Positions 1 to 5,227 of a stretch of DNA of 5,227 nucleotides are shown one piece after another (positions within the stretch are counted from its first letter, which is position 1; every line of letters begins with the position of its first letter). A program made the position numbers and the translations under genes. This DNA is from Betaproteobacteria bacterium. Its GTDB lineage: Bacteria; Pseudomonadota; Gammaproteobacteria; Burkholderiales; Burkholderiaceae_C. The stretch covers positions 1-5,227 of the forward strand of contig CANFOR010000201.1 of the NCBI GenBank assembly GCA_947448675.1. Direction: 5' to 3'. The notes below the pieces were generated by a model. It saw nothing but the letters and a program-made list of their open reading frames with translations, was not told the DNA's origin and searched no databases.

Positions 1-256
1 CATAAAACTGCCGCATGCGGAACAGGTTGCGGCGCGTAAAACCGCGCAGGCCGGGCTGGGTTTGGGCTATGTGGTCGGCCAGTTGGTTGACCACGCCGTC
101 ACCCCACTCGGCTGACGCTATCTTGCGGCTAATGATCTCGCCTACCTGCCAATACAGGTCAATCAGCGACATATTCACCGCCTGAATGGCCCGCTGCTTG
201 GCAGTGGCGATCAGGTGGACGATTTCGGTGAAGCTGGTGGGCGCAAGTTGGCTCAT
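1..256 (-). CDS. DUF1016/YhcG-type protein, N-terminal part (3' end outside window)
   Basis: Reading the minus strand from the ATG at 256-254 gives 85 residues with no stop before the window edge. The sequence begins MSQLAPTSFTEIVHLI and carries family-like blocks: AVNMSLIDLYWQVGEII (about residues 26-42), EWGDGVVNQLA (50-60) and PGLRGFTRRNLFRMRQFY (68-85). These match the DUF1016 N-terminal domain as I remember it from YhcG-like proteins, which usually continue to roughly 350 residues with a C-terminal PD-(D/E)XK nuclease-like domain; that part is not in view. The ATG is the first possible start after the in-frame TGA of the upstream amidohydrolase gene, 21 bases away. There is no clear Shine-Dalgarno before it, so translation may be weak or coupled to the upstream gene. 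The family is often seen in accessory or restriction-type neighbourhoods, and its place next to a catabolic cluster is odd. Function in the cell is not established from this fragment. Confidence 0.85.
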   Translation of the reverse strand, partial: MSQLAPTSFTEIVHLIATAKQRAIQAVNMSLIDLYWQVGEIISRKIASAEWGDGVVNQLADHIAQTQPGLRGFTRRNLFRMRQFY

Positions 257-277
257 AAGGGTAGGGCCAAGCTGAGC

Positions 278-1141
278 TCACACCAAGCCCAAAAGCCGCA
301 TCGCGTTGCCCTTCAAAATTGCAGGCATCACCTCGGGCTTAAAGCCCGCTTCTTCAAAGTCTTTCATCCAGCGCTCGGGGGTGATGAGCGGGTAGTCTGA
401 GCCAAAGAGCACGCGGTCTTTGAGCAGGGTGTTGGCGTATTGCACGAGCTGCTTGGGAAAGTATTTGGGGCTCCAGCCGCTGAGGTCGATCCACACATTG
501 GGTTTGTGGGTGGCCACGCTCAGGGCTTCGTCTTGCCAGGGGAAGCTGGGGTGGGCCATGACGATCTGCATATCGGGGAAGCTAAGCGCCACGTCGTCTA
601 GGTGCATGGGGTTGCTGTACTCAAGCCGCAGGCCGCCGCCGCAACGCATGCCGCTGCCAATGCCGCTGTGCCCGGTGTGGAAGATGGCGGGCAGCTTGTG
701 CTCGGCGATCACCTCGTAGATGGGCCAGGCCATTTTGTCGTAGGGGTGGTAGCCCTGCACGGTGGGGTGAAACTTAAAGCCCTTGACGCCTTCTTGTTCG
801 ATCAAGCGGCGTGCCTCGCGGGCGCCCATCTTGCCCTTGTGCGGGTCGATGCTGGCAAAGGCGATCATCATGTCGGCGTTCTCGCGCGCGGCCTGGGCGA
901 TCTCTTCGTTGGGGATGCGCCTGCGGCCCATTTGCGCCTCGGCGTCTACGGTGAACATCACCAAGCCGATTTTCTTCTCGCGGTAGTAGGCAATGGTCTC
1001 AGCGATGGTGGGGCGGCGGCTGTTGCGAAAGTATTTGTCAGCGGCGCGGTCGTATTCTTCGCCGTAGCTGTCAAAAGGGTTCCAGCAGCTCACCTCGGCG
1101 TGGGTGTGGATGTCGATGGCGATCAGGTTGGCGTGGTCCAT
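278..1141 (-). CDS. Amidohydrolase-2 family metal-dependent hydrolase, possible CouO-like beta-keto (retro-Claisen) hydrolase
   Basis: The 287-residue product is a complete TIM-barrel enzyme of the amidohydrolase-2 (ACMSD/LigW/gamma-resorcylate decarboxylase-like) family. Visible metal and active-site signatures are HxH at H12-T-H14 after the first strand, KFHP at 123-126, FHTGH at 154-158 (H155), AHP at 196-198 (H197) and GSDYP at 247-251 (D249), followed by the typical C-terminal GNAMRLLGL (278-286). Members hydrolyse or decarboxylate carboxylates, generally in the cytoplasm; no signal peptide is seen. The start at 1141 has a GAGG four bases upstream (1146-1149), slightly close but usable. 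It is divergent from the ligase/hydratase/dehydrogenase operon and shares its control region. By context it may cleave a beta-keto aryl-propionyl thioester or acid, as CouO is proposed to do in Rhodococcus jostii, where Asp257 is the predicted metal ligand; D249 would be the counterpart. A decarboxylase or lactonase role remains possible. Family assignment is firm, the reaction is inference. Confidence 0.93.
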   Translation of the reverse strand: MDHANLIAIDIHTHAEVSCWNPFDSYGEEYDRAADKYFRNSRRPTIAETIAYYREKKIGLVMFTVDAEAQMGRRRIPNEEIAQAARENADMMIAFASIDPHKGKMGAREARRLIEQEGVKGFKFHPTVQGYHPYDKMAWPIYEVIAEHKLPAIFHTGHSGIGSGMRCGGGLRLEYSNPMHLDDVALSFPDMQIVMAHPSFPWQDEALSVATHKPNVWIDLSGWSPKYFPKQLVQYANTLLKDRVLFGSDYPLITPERWMKDFEEAGFKPEVMPAILKGNAMRLLGLV

Positions 1142-1178
1142 AAAACCTCGGGTAAGTACTAGTGGTGTTGGGGCGCGT

Positions 1179-1206
1179 TTGGCGTAAATTAGTTATTAAA
1201 TATAAT
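1179..1206 (+). promoter_or_regulatory. Sigma70-type promoter for the hydratase-ligase-dehydrogenase operon
   Basis: A perfect -10 hexamer TATAAT lies at 1201-1206 and a 4/6 match to the -35 box, TTGGCG, at 1179-1184, with a 16-base spacer, in a strikingly AT-rich island of an otherwise GC-rich window. Transcription would begin near 1213, leaving a leader of about 24 bases before the ATG at 1237. This placement excludes the upstream in-frame GTG at 1162 as the start on this transcript. It is predicted by eye only. Confidence 0.6.
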
Positions 1207-1227
1207 CTTATTTTTCACCCAACGCAA
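1199..1227 (-). promoter_or_regulatory. Candidate divergent promoter for the amidohydrolase gene
   Basis: On the minus strand TATATT (plus positions 1199-1204, 5/6 match to a -10 box) follows TTGCGT (1222-1227, 3/6 match to a -35 box) with a 17-base spacer. Initiation would fall near 1192, giving a leader of about 50 bases to the start codon at 1141. Its -10 box overlaps that of the rightward promoter by four bases. TTTAAT (1195-1200) is an alternative -10 box. The -35 match is weak, so this is a candidate only. Confidence 0.35.
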
Positions 1228-1236
1228 GCCTACAGT

Positions 1237-2037
1237 ATGACAAAACCCAGCCCATCCGTTTCTGCCAGCCTGAGCGAAGTGTCGGTCGAGCACCGTGGTA
1301 CCATCTCCATTGTGCAGCTGTGCCGCCCGAAAAAGCGCAACGCCATCAGCGACGGCGTCATCGCCGCCATTGGCCAGCGCTTTGACGAGCTGCCTGCCTC
1401 TACCCGTGCCGTGGTGCTCTGCGGCGAGGGCGATCATTTTTGCGCGGGCCTCGATTTGAGCGAGCTCAAAGACCGCGACGCTGTGCAGGGCCTGCACCAC
1501 TCGCGCTCTTGGCACAAGATTTTGACGGCAATTGAGTTTGGCAATGTGCCCATCGTCGCGGCGCTGCACGGCGCGGTGGTGGGCGGTGGCCTGGAGCTGG
1601 CCACTAGCTGCCATATTCGCGTGGCCGACGAGAGCGCGTTTTTTGCGTTGCCCGAAGGCTCGCGCGGCATTTACGTGGGCGGCGGCGCATCGGTGCGCGT
1701 GCCCAAGCTGATCGGCGCGCACCGCATGCTCGACATGATGCTCACGGGTCGCGTCTACAAAGCCGCCGAGGGCGTGGGCATTGGCATGGCGCAATACCTG
1801 GTGCCCAAAGGCGAGGCCTTGGCCAAAGCCATCGAGCTGGCCGAGCGCATTGCGCACAACGCCCCCATGACCAATTACGCCCTCATGCACGGCCTGCCGC
1901 GCATTGCCGAGCAAAGCGCCGATCACGGCTTTTTCACCGAGGCCATGCTGGCCGCCATTGCACAGTCTGCCCCCGAAGCCAAGGCCAGAGTGAAAGCATT
2001 TTTAGACGGCACCGGCCCCAAGGTCAAAGCCCATTGA
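1237..2037 (+). CDS. Enoyl-CoA hydratase/isomerase family protein (crotonase fold)
   Basis: The product from the ATG at 1237 has 266 residues, the usual length for the family; it should hydrate a 2-enoyl-CoA, here perhaps a cinnamoyl-type thioester, to the 3-hydroxyacyl-CoA in the cytoplasm. The substrate/oxyanion segment HFCAGLDL is at 68-75 and the second oxyanion segment HGAVVGGGLEL at 111-121. E120 and E140 (in ALPEGSRG) sit where the two acid/base glutamates of classical enoyl-CoA hydratase lie (Glu144 and Glu164 in the rat enzyme), so hydratase chemistry is plausible. The hydroxycinnamoyl-CoA hydratase-lyases have, from memory, a serine in the first place, so this is probably not a vanillin-forming lyase. 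An in-frame GTG at 1162 would add 25 residues of non-crotonase sequence and lies upstream of the predicted promoter; it is rejected. No strong Shine-Dalgarno precedes 1237. The ligase gene follows 9 bases after the stop. A dehydratase or isomerase role cannot be excluded. Confidence 0.92.
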   Translation: MTKPSPSVSASLSEVSVEHRGTISIVQLCRPKKRNAISDGVIAAIGQRFDELPASTRAVVLCGEGDHFCAGLDLSELKDRDAVQGLHHSRSWHKILTAIEFGNVPIVAALHGAVVGGGLELATSCHIRVADESAFFALPEGSRGIYVGGGASVRVPKLIGAHRMLDMMLTGRVYKAAEGVGIGMAQYLVPKGEALAKAIELAERIAHNAPMTNYALMHGLPRIAEQSADHGFFTEAMLAAIAQSAPEAKARVKAFLDGTGPKVKAH

Positions 2038-2039
2038 GG
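2036..2039 (+). promoter_or_regulatory. Shine-Dalgarno overlapping the hydratase stop codon
   Basis: GAGG at 2036-2039 overlaps the TGA stop (2035-2037) of the hydratase gene and lies seven bases before the ATG at 2047. The overlap suggests that the ligase is translated by ribosomes terminating on the hydratase, supporting one operon. Confidence 0.7.
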
Positions 2040-2046
2040 TAGCGCC

Positions 2047-3924
2047 ATGACGACCCCCACATTTCGCCCTTTTGCATTTGGCGTAACCCGCGCCAAGCAC
2101 TTGCCAGCGCAAGGCTGCAGCTACCTCAGTGCAGAGCAAGCCCTGCAGCCCTACCCCAAACGCATGACCGACAAGCTGCTGCACTGGGCCCAGGCCACGC
2201 CCGAGCGCACGCTGTATGCACGGCGCGACGCCGCGCTGGGCGGCGACTGGCGGCACCTGAGCTTTGCCCAGGCCCTGCAAGCGGCGCGCAGCATTGGCCA
2301 GGCCCTGCTCAACCGCGGCCTGAACGCCGAGCGACCCCTGGTGATCTTGAGCGAAAACAGCCTAGAGCACGCCATGCTGGCGCTGGGAGCCATGTACGCT
2401 GGCGTGCCCTTTTGCGCGGTCTCACCGGCCTACAGTTTGGTCAGCCAAGACTTCGACAAACTGCGCCATGTGCTGGACACGCTCACCCCCGGTTTGGTCT
2501 ATGCCGCCGACTGGCAGCGCTATGGCCGCGCCATCCAGGCCGTGGTGCCTGCCAAAACCGAGATCGTGCTCAACGCTTTGAACACGGACGCTATTCATTC
2601 AATAGCTGCCAACGCACGCTCTGCGCTGCTTCTGACCGGTTTTGACTCTATCGTGGCAACCCAGGCCACGCCTGAAGTAGATGCAGCCATGCAGGCCACC
2701 GGGCCCGACAGCATCGTGAAGTTTTTGTTCACCAGCGGCTCCACCAAGCTGCCCAAGGCCGTCATCAACACCCAGCGCATGCTCTGCGCTAACCAGCAGC
2801 AAATGCTGCAGTCCATGCCCGCCGTGGGCCTGGACCCGCTGGTGCTGGTGGACTGGATGCCCTGGAACCACACCGCAGGCGGCAACCACAACTTTTTCAT
2901 GCCGCTCTACAACGGCGGCACGCTCTACATTGACGACGGCAAACCTACACCAGCCCTGCTGGGCGAGACCCTGCGCAACCTGAGCGAAATTGCGCCCACC
3001 TGGTACTTCAATGTGCCGATTGGGTTTGAGGCGATTGCCAACGCCATGCAAAGCAATGCCGCTTTGCGCCGCAATTTTTTAAGCCGCGTGCACCAGCTTT
3101 TCTATGCCGGGGCCGCCTTGGCGCAGCCCATTTGGGACAGCCTCTACGCCAGTGCCGAGCACGAGTACGGCGAGCGCGTGGTCATGACGGCGGGCCTGGG
3201 CATGACGGAGTCTGGCCCTTTTGGTTTGTTTGTCACCACGCCGCATTCCAAGGCGGGCGACCTGGGCCTGCCCGCGCCCGGCCTCGAACTCAAGCTGGTG
3301 CCTATGGGCGACAAAACCGAGGTGCGCTACCGCGGGCCCAACATCACGCCGGGTTACTGGCGCAACCCCGAGGCTACGCAAGAGTCGTTCGACTCCGAGG
3401 GTTTTTTTTGCAGCGGTGACGCCGTGCTCTGGATCGACCCCAACGACATGCACCAAGGCCTGCGCTTTGACGGCCGCATTGCCGAAGACTTCAAACTGGC
3501 CACCGGCACCTTTGTCAGCGTGGGCCCGCTGCGCGGCAAGATCATTGCGGCAGGCGCGCCCTATGTGCAAGACGCGGTGCTCACTGGGCTCAACCTCAAA
3601 GAGGTCGGGGCCATGCTCTTCCCCACCACAGCGCTGCGCGGTTTGAGCGGCTTGCCTGCCCAGGCCAGCCTGGCCGAGGTAGCGGCCAGCGCGCCGGTCC
3701 AGGCATGGCTGCAGAGCTTGGTCAACACCTTGGCCCAGAGTGCCACGGGCAGCGCCACGCGCATTGCCCGGGCGCTCATTCTCACCACGCCGCCCTCGAT
3801 CGACCTGGGCGAGGTGACCGACAAAGGCTCGATCAACCAACGCGCCGTGCTCAAGCAGCGCGATGCCTTGGTCAACGCCTTGCACGACGGCAGTGCACCC
3901 GGCATTGCCAAGCCACAAGCCTAA
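2047..3924 (+). CDS. Feruloyl-CoA synthetase-like AMP-binding acid:CoA ligase
   Basis: The 625-residue product is a complete ANL-superfamily adenylating enzyme that should activate a carboxylic acid through an acyl-AMP to the CoA thioester. In order it shows the ATP-binding P-loop FTSGSTKLPKAV (228-239) followed by INTQRMLCANQ (240-250), a segment typical of feruloyl-CoA synthases; DWMPWNHTAGGNHNF (269-283); FYAGAALAQPIW (352-363); the A5-type GLGMTESGP (383-391); PGYWRNPEAT (435-444); SGDAV with D458; the hinge block FDGRIAEDFKLATGTFV (474-490); and a C-terminal TDKGSINQRA with K593 as the likely catalytic lysine. The length fits feruloyl-CoA synthase rather than the shorter 4-coumarate ligases. 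K234 replaces the usual P-loop glycine and A238 the second one. A182-D200 is encoded by a double inverted repeat that may be an inserted element. An 8-T run at 3402-3409 lies in codons 452-455. It sits between hydratase and dehydrogenase genes in the operon. The ferulate substrate is inferred from family resemblance. Confidence 0.93.
   Translation: MTTPTFRPFAFGVTRAKHLPAQGCSYLSAEQALQPYPKRMTDKLLHWAQATPERTLYARRDAALGGDWRHLSFAQALQAARSIGQALLNRGLNAERPLVILSENSLEHAMLALGAMYAGVPFCAVSPAYSLVSQDFDKLRHVLDTLTPGLVYAADWQRYGRAIQAVVPAKTEIVLNALNTDAIHSIAANARSALLLTGFDSIVATQATPEVDAAMQATGPDSIVKFLFTSGSTKLPKAVINTQRMLCANQQQMLQSMPAVGLDPLVLVDWMPWNHTAGGNHNFFMPLYNGGTLYIDDGKPTPALLGETLRNLSEIAPTWYFNVPIGFEAIANAMQSNAALRRNFLSRVHQLFYAGAALAQPIWDSLYASAEHEYGERVVMTAGLGMTESGPFGLFVTTPHSKAGDLGLPAPGLELKLVPMGDKTEVRYRGPNITPGYWRNPEATQESFDSEGFFCSGDAVLWIDPNDMHQGLRFDGRIAEDFKLATGTFVSVGPLRGKIIAAGAPYVQDAVLTGLNLKEVGAMLFPTTALRGLSGLPAQASLAEVAASAPVQAWLQSLVNTLAQSATGSATRIARALILTTPPSIDLGEVTDKGSINQRAVLKQRDALVNALHDGSAPGIAKPQA
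2590..2645. repeat. Possible Comamonadaceae-type dispersed repeat remnant inside the ligase gene
   Basis: A perfect inverted repeat GCTATT-CATTC-AATAGC occupies 2590-2606, followed closely by a second, CGCA-CGCTC-TGCG (2613-2625), and by GACCGGTTTTGA (2634-2645). The order of an AT-rich CTATT/AATAG hairpin, a GC-rich hairpin, then a GACC..TTTTGA tail resembles short repeats I remember scattered through Comamonadaceae genomes. It is read in frame as A182 to D200 of the ligase, in the variable linker before the P-loop, and uses the rare codon ATA. The inverted repeats are seen directly; the family assignment is from memory and unsearched. Confidence 0.45.
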
Positions 3925-3931
3925 TTTTTTC

Positions 3932-3937
3932 AGAGGA
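3932..3937 (+). promoter_or_regulatory. Strong Shine-Dalgarno fixing the dehydrogenase start
   Basis: AGAGGA at 3932-3937 lies seven bases before the ATG at 3945. It settles the start of the dehydrogenase: the open frame extends back to 3705, but that part is only a shadow of the ligase gene and has no such site. Confidence 0.8.
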
Positions 3938-3944
3938 AAACGCT

Positions 3945-4742
3945 ATGCAAATTCAAGGACGGGCAGCCATCGTCACCGGCGGCGCATCGGGCTTGGGCGA
4001 GGCCACGGCACGCGAGCTGGCCCGCCTGGGTGCCAAGGTGGCGGTGTGTGACGTGAACATGGCCTTGGCCGAACAGGTGGCCGCCGACATCAACGCGCAG
4101 TGGGGCGCGGGCCGCGCCCTGGCCTGCCACTGCGACATTACCAACACCGACAGCGTGGTGGCTGCCCTGGACCGAGCTGCAGCCGCCCAGGGCCCAGCGC
4201 GCATCTTGATGAACGTGGCGGGCATTGGCAGTGCCAAGCGCATCGTGGGTAAAGACGGCAATGCCGCGCCGCTGGAAGACTTTGCCCGCGTCGTCAACGT
4301 CAACCTGATCGGCAGCTACAACATCAGCCGTTTGTTTGCCGCCGCCTGCGCCAAGCTCGCGCCCCTCACAGCCGAGGGCGAAGCGGGCGAGCGCGGCGTG
4401 ATGCTGTTCACCGCTTCGGTGGCCGCGTTTGACGGGCAGGTCGGCCAGCAGGCCTACAGCGCCTCCAAGGGCGGCTTGGTGGGCATGACCCTGCCGATGG
4501 CGCGCGACCTAGCCCAGCACGGCATCCGCGTCTGCACGGTAGCGCCCGGCCTGTTTGCCACGCCCCTGATGCAGCAACTGCCCGAGCCGGTGCAGGCCTC
4601 GCTGGCGGCCTCGATCCCCTTTCCGCCACGCCTGGGAAAACCCCTGGAGTTTGCCCAGCTGGCTTGCCATATCGTCAGCAACGGGCATTTGAACGGCGAA
4701 GTGATTCGCCTCGACGGTGCACTGCGCATGGCGCCGCGCTAA
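3945..4742 (+). CDS. Short-chain dehydrogenase, HSD10-like 3-hydroxyacyl-CoA dehydrogenase
   Basis: The 265-residue product is a classical cytoplasmic SDR. The dinucleotide-binding motif TGGASGLG is at 11-18, and D36 at the end of the second strand points to NAD rather than NADP. NVAG is at 90-93, N120 in VNVN, the catalytic serine S158 in TASVAAFDGQVGQ, and Y171/K175 in YSASK. The stretch from 156 to the C-terminus, including AYSASKGGLVGMTLP, APGLFATPL, FPPRLGKP and LNGEVIRLDGALRM, closely follows the type II 3-hydroxyacyl-CoA dehydrogenase (HSD17B10/HSD10) subgroup as I remember it, which oxidises 3-hydroxyacyl-CoA to 3-ketoacyl-CoA. That activity is the step expected after the hydratase in the same operon. 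It starts 20 bases after the ligase stop behind a strong Shine-Dalgarno. The residues 100-112 and 139-150 loops may shape the substrate pocket. Subgroup assignment is confident; the actual aryl substrate is inferred. Confidence 0.94.
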   Translation: MQIQGRAAIVTGGASGLGEATARELARLGAKVAVCDVNMALAEQVAADINAQWGAGRALACHCDITNTDSVVAALDRAAAAQGPARILMNVAGIGSAKRIVGKDGNAAPLEDFARVVNVNLIGSYNISRLFAAACAKLAPLTAEGEAGERGVMLFTASVAAFDGQVGQQAYSASKGGLVGMTLPMARDLAQHGIRVCTVAPGLFATPLMQQLPEPVQASLAASIPFPPRLGKPLEFAQLACHIVSNGHLNGEVIRLDGALRMAPR

Positions 4743-4801
4743 CGCAGCGGTACAACAGCCACTTTTCACTTGCTATTTTTTTGACCACACCGGAGACATT
4801 T
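4743..4801. other. Dehydrogenase-receptor intergenic gap
   Basis: This 59-base gap contains a run of seven T (4776-4782) inside a locally AT-rich stretch, TTGCTATTTTTTTGACC, and the receptor's Shine-Dalgarno GGAGA (4792-4796). No stable stem precedes the T-run, so I do not call a terminator, and no paired -35/-10 boxes convince. Read-through from the operon into the receptor gene is likely. Confidence 0.4.
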
Positions 4802-5227
4802 ATGAGCAATCGACGCAATTTTTTGGGTACTGCAGCCGCCGCCGCAGTGGGCGCTGGCAGCATGGGTTTGGGCCTGCCCAGCTTGGCACAAAGCACGCCC
4901 GATTTGGCACGCATTTTGTGCGGCTTCCCCCCCGGCGGCACCAGTGACGCACTGTCGCGCCGCATTGCCGACAAGTTGCGCAGCGGCTACGCCAACAACG
5001 TGGTGGTCGAGAACAAACCCGGTGCGGGCGGGCAAATTGCCGTGACCACGCTCAAAGACAGCCCGGCCGATGGCAGCTCGATGCTGCTCACGCCGTCCTC
5101 GTGCATCTCGATCTACCCCTATACCTACCCCAAGCTGCCCTACAAACCGCTGGAAGACTTGCAACCGGTTTCGGTGGCCTGCTTTTTCAACCACGGTTTT
5201 GGCGTCGGCCCTGCCGTGCCCGCCAGC
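4802..5227 (+). CDS. Bug/TctC-family periplasmic solute receptor, N-terminal part (3' end outside window)
   Basis: The ATG at 4802, five bases after GGAGA, opens a frame of 142 residues to the window edge without a stop. The N-terminus is an export signal: N3-R4-R5-N6-F7-L8 resembles a twin-arginine (Tat) motif, followed by an alanine/glycine-rich hydrophobic stretch (9-25) and a probable cleavage after PSLA (A29). The mature part shows Bug-family blocks: CGFPPGGTSDALSRRIADKL (40-59), VVVENKPGAGGQIA (67-80) and ADGSSMLLTPSS (89-100). The family, about 320-330 residues when complete, binds carboxylates or other small metabolites in the periplasm and often has no dedicated membrane partner next to it; TctA/TctB-like components are not visible here. 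Its place behind the ligase-hydratase-dehydrogenase genes suggests that it captures the acid they degrade. The ligand is unknown. Confidence 0.92.
   Translation, partial: MSNRRNFLGTAAAAAVGAGSMGLGLPSLAQSTPDLARILCGFPPGGTSDALSRRIADKLRSGYANNVVVENKPGAGGQIAVTTLKDSPADGSSMLLTPSSCISIYPYTYPKLPYKPLEDLQPVSVACFFNHGFGVGPAVPAS

Noticed and set aside
273..280. Palindrome TGAGCTCA at the amidohydrolase stop as an operator or terminator
   Set aside because: Eight bases without flanking symmetry or a T-run are expected by chance and include the stop codon itself.
602..1162. 186-codon open frame on the plus strand opposite the amidohydrolase
   Set aside because: It is a valine/alanine/glycine-rich shadow of a gene with clear metal-binding motifs on the other strand.
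1162..1236. Upstream GTG start adding 25 residues to the hydratase
   Set aside because: The added residues do not resemble the crotonase N-terminus, the stretch is AT-rich promoter sequence with a perfect TATAAT, and the predicted transcript starts after the GTG.
1189..1926. Long 245-codon open frame on the minus strand opposite the hydratase
   Set aside because: It is antisense to a convincing crotonase gene, has histidine/alanine-rich composition typical of GC-rich shadows, and shows no recognisable domain.
3079..3918. Long 279-codon open frame on the minus strand opposite the ligase
   Set aside because: It mirrors the codon pattern of the ligase gene and carries no known motif or ribosome site.
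3705..3944. Longer dehydrogenase reading frame starting at 3705
   Set aside because: The extra 80 residues are a shadow of the ligase C-terminus in another frame; the SDR fold begins at 3945 behind a strong Shine-Dalgarno.
4771..4783. T-run after the dehydrogenase gene as a rho-independent terminator
   Set aside because: No stable GC-rich stem directly precedes the seven T residues.

Overview
The window reads as chromosomal DNA of a high-GC betaproteobacterium, most likely a member of the Comamonadaceae (Polaromonas, Rhodoferax, Variovorax or Acidovorax type). The reasons are the GC-rich coding style, a Bug/TctC-type solute receptor beside a catabolic cluster, and a short double inverted repeat inside one gene that resembles dispersed repeats I remember from this family. 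The assignment is from memory, not from a search.

Layout: bases 1-256 (minus strand) hold the first 85 residues of a DUF1016/YhcG-type protein, a putative PD-(D/E)XK nuclease family unrelated to the rest. Bases 278-1141 (minus) encode an amidohydrolase-2 family enzyme. Bases 1142-1236 form a compact divergent control region with a good sigma70-type promoter facing right and a weaker one facing left, their -10 boxes overlapping. To the right, on the plus strand, lie a crotonase-type enoyl-CoA hydratase (1237-2037), a feruloyl-CoA synthetase-like acid:CoA ligase (2047-3924), an HSD10-like short-chain 3-hydroxyacyl-CoA dehydrogenase (3945-4742) and the start of a periplasmic Bug receptor (4802 to the window edge). 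The first three plus-strand genes are 9 and 20 bases apart and look like one operon; the receptor follows after 59 bases with its own Shine-Dalgarno and no convincing terminator before it.

How they may work together (inference): the ligase activates an aryl-propenoic acid such as a hydroxycinnamate, the hydratase adds water across the double bond, and the dehydrogenase makes the beta-keto thioester. No thiolase is visible. The divergently transcribed amidohydrolase could do the last step by hydrolytic (retro-Claisen) C-C cleavage, as proposed for CouO in the CouL/M/N/O p-hydroxycinnamate pathway of Rhodococcus jostii RHA1. The Bug receptor would then bind the acid in the periplasm. The hydratase keeps both classical catalytic glutamates and so does not look like the HCHL (Ech) hydratase-lyase that makes vanillin directly. 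The true substrate cannot be fixed from sequence alone.
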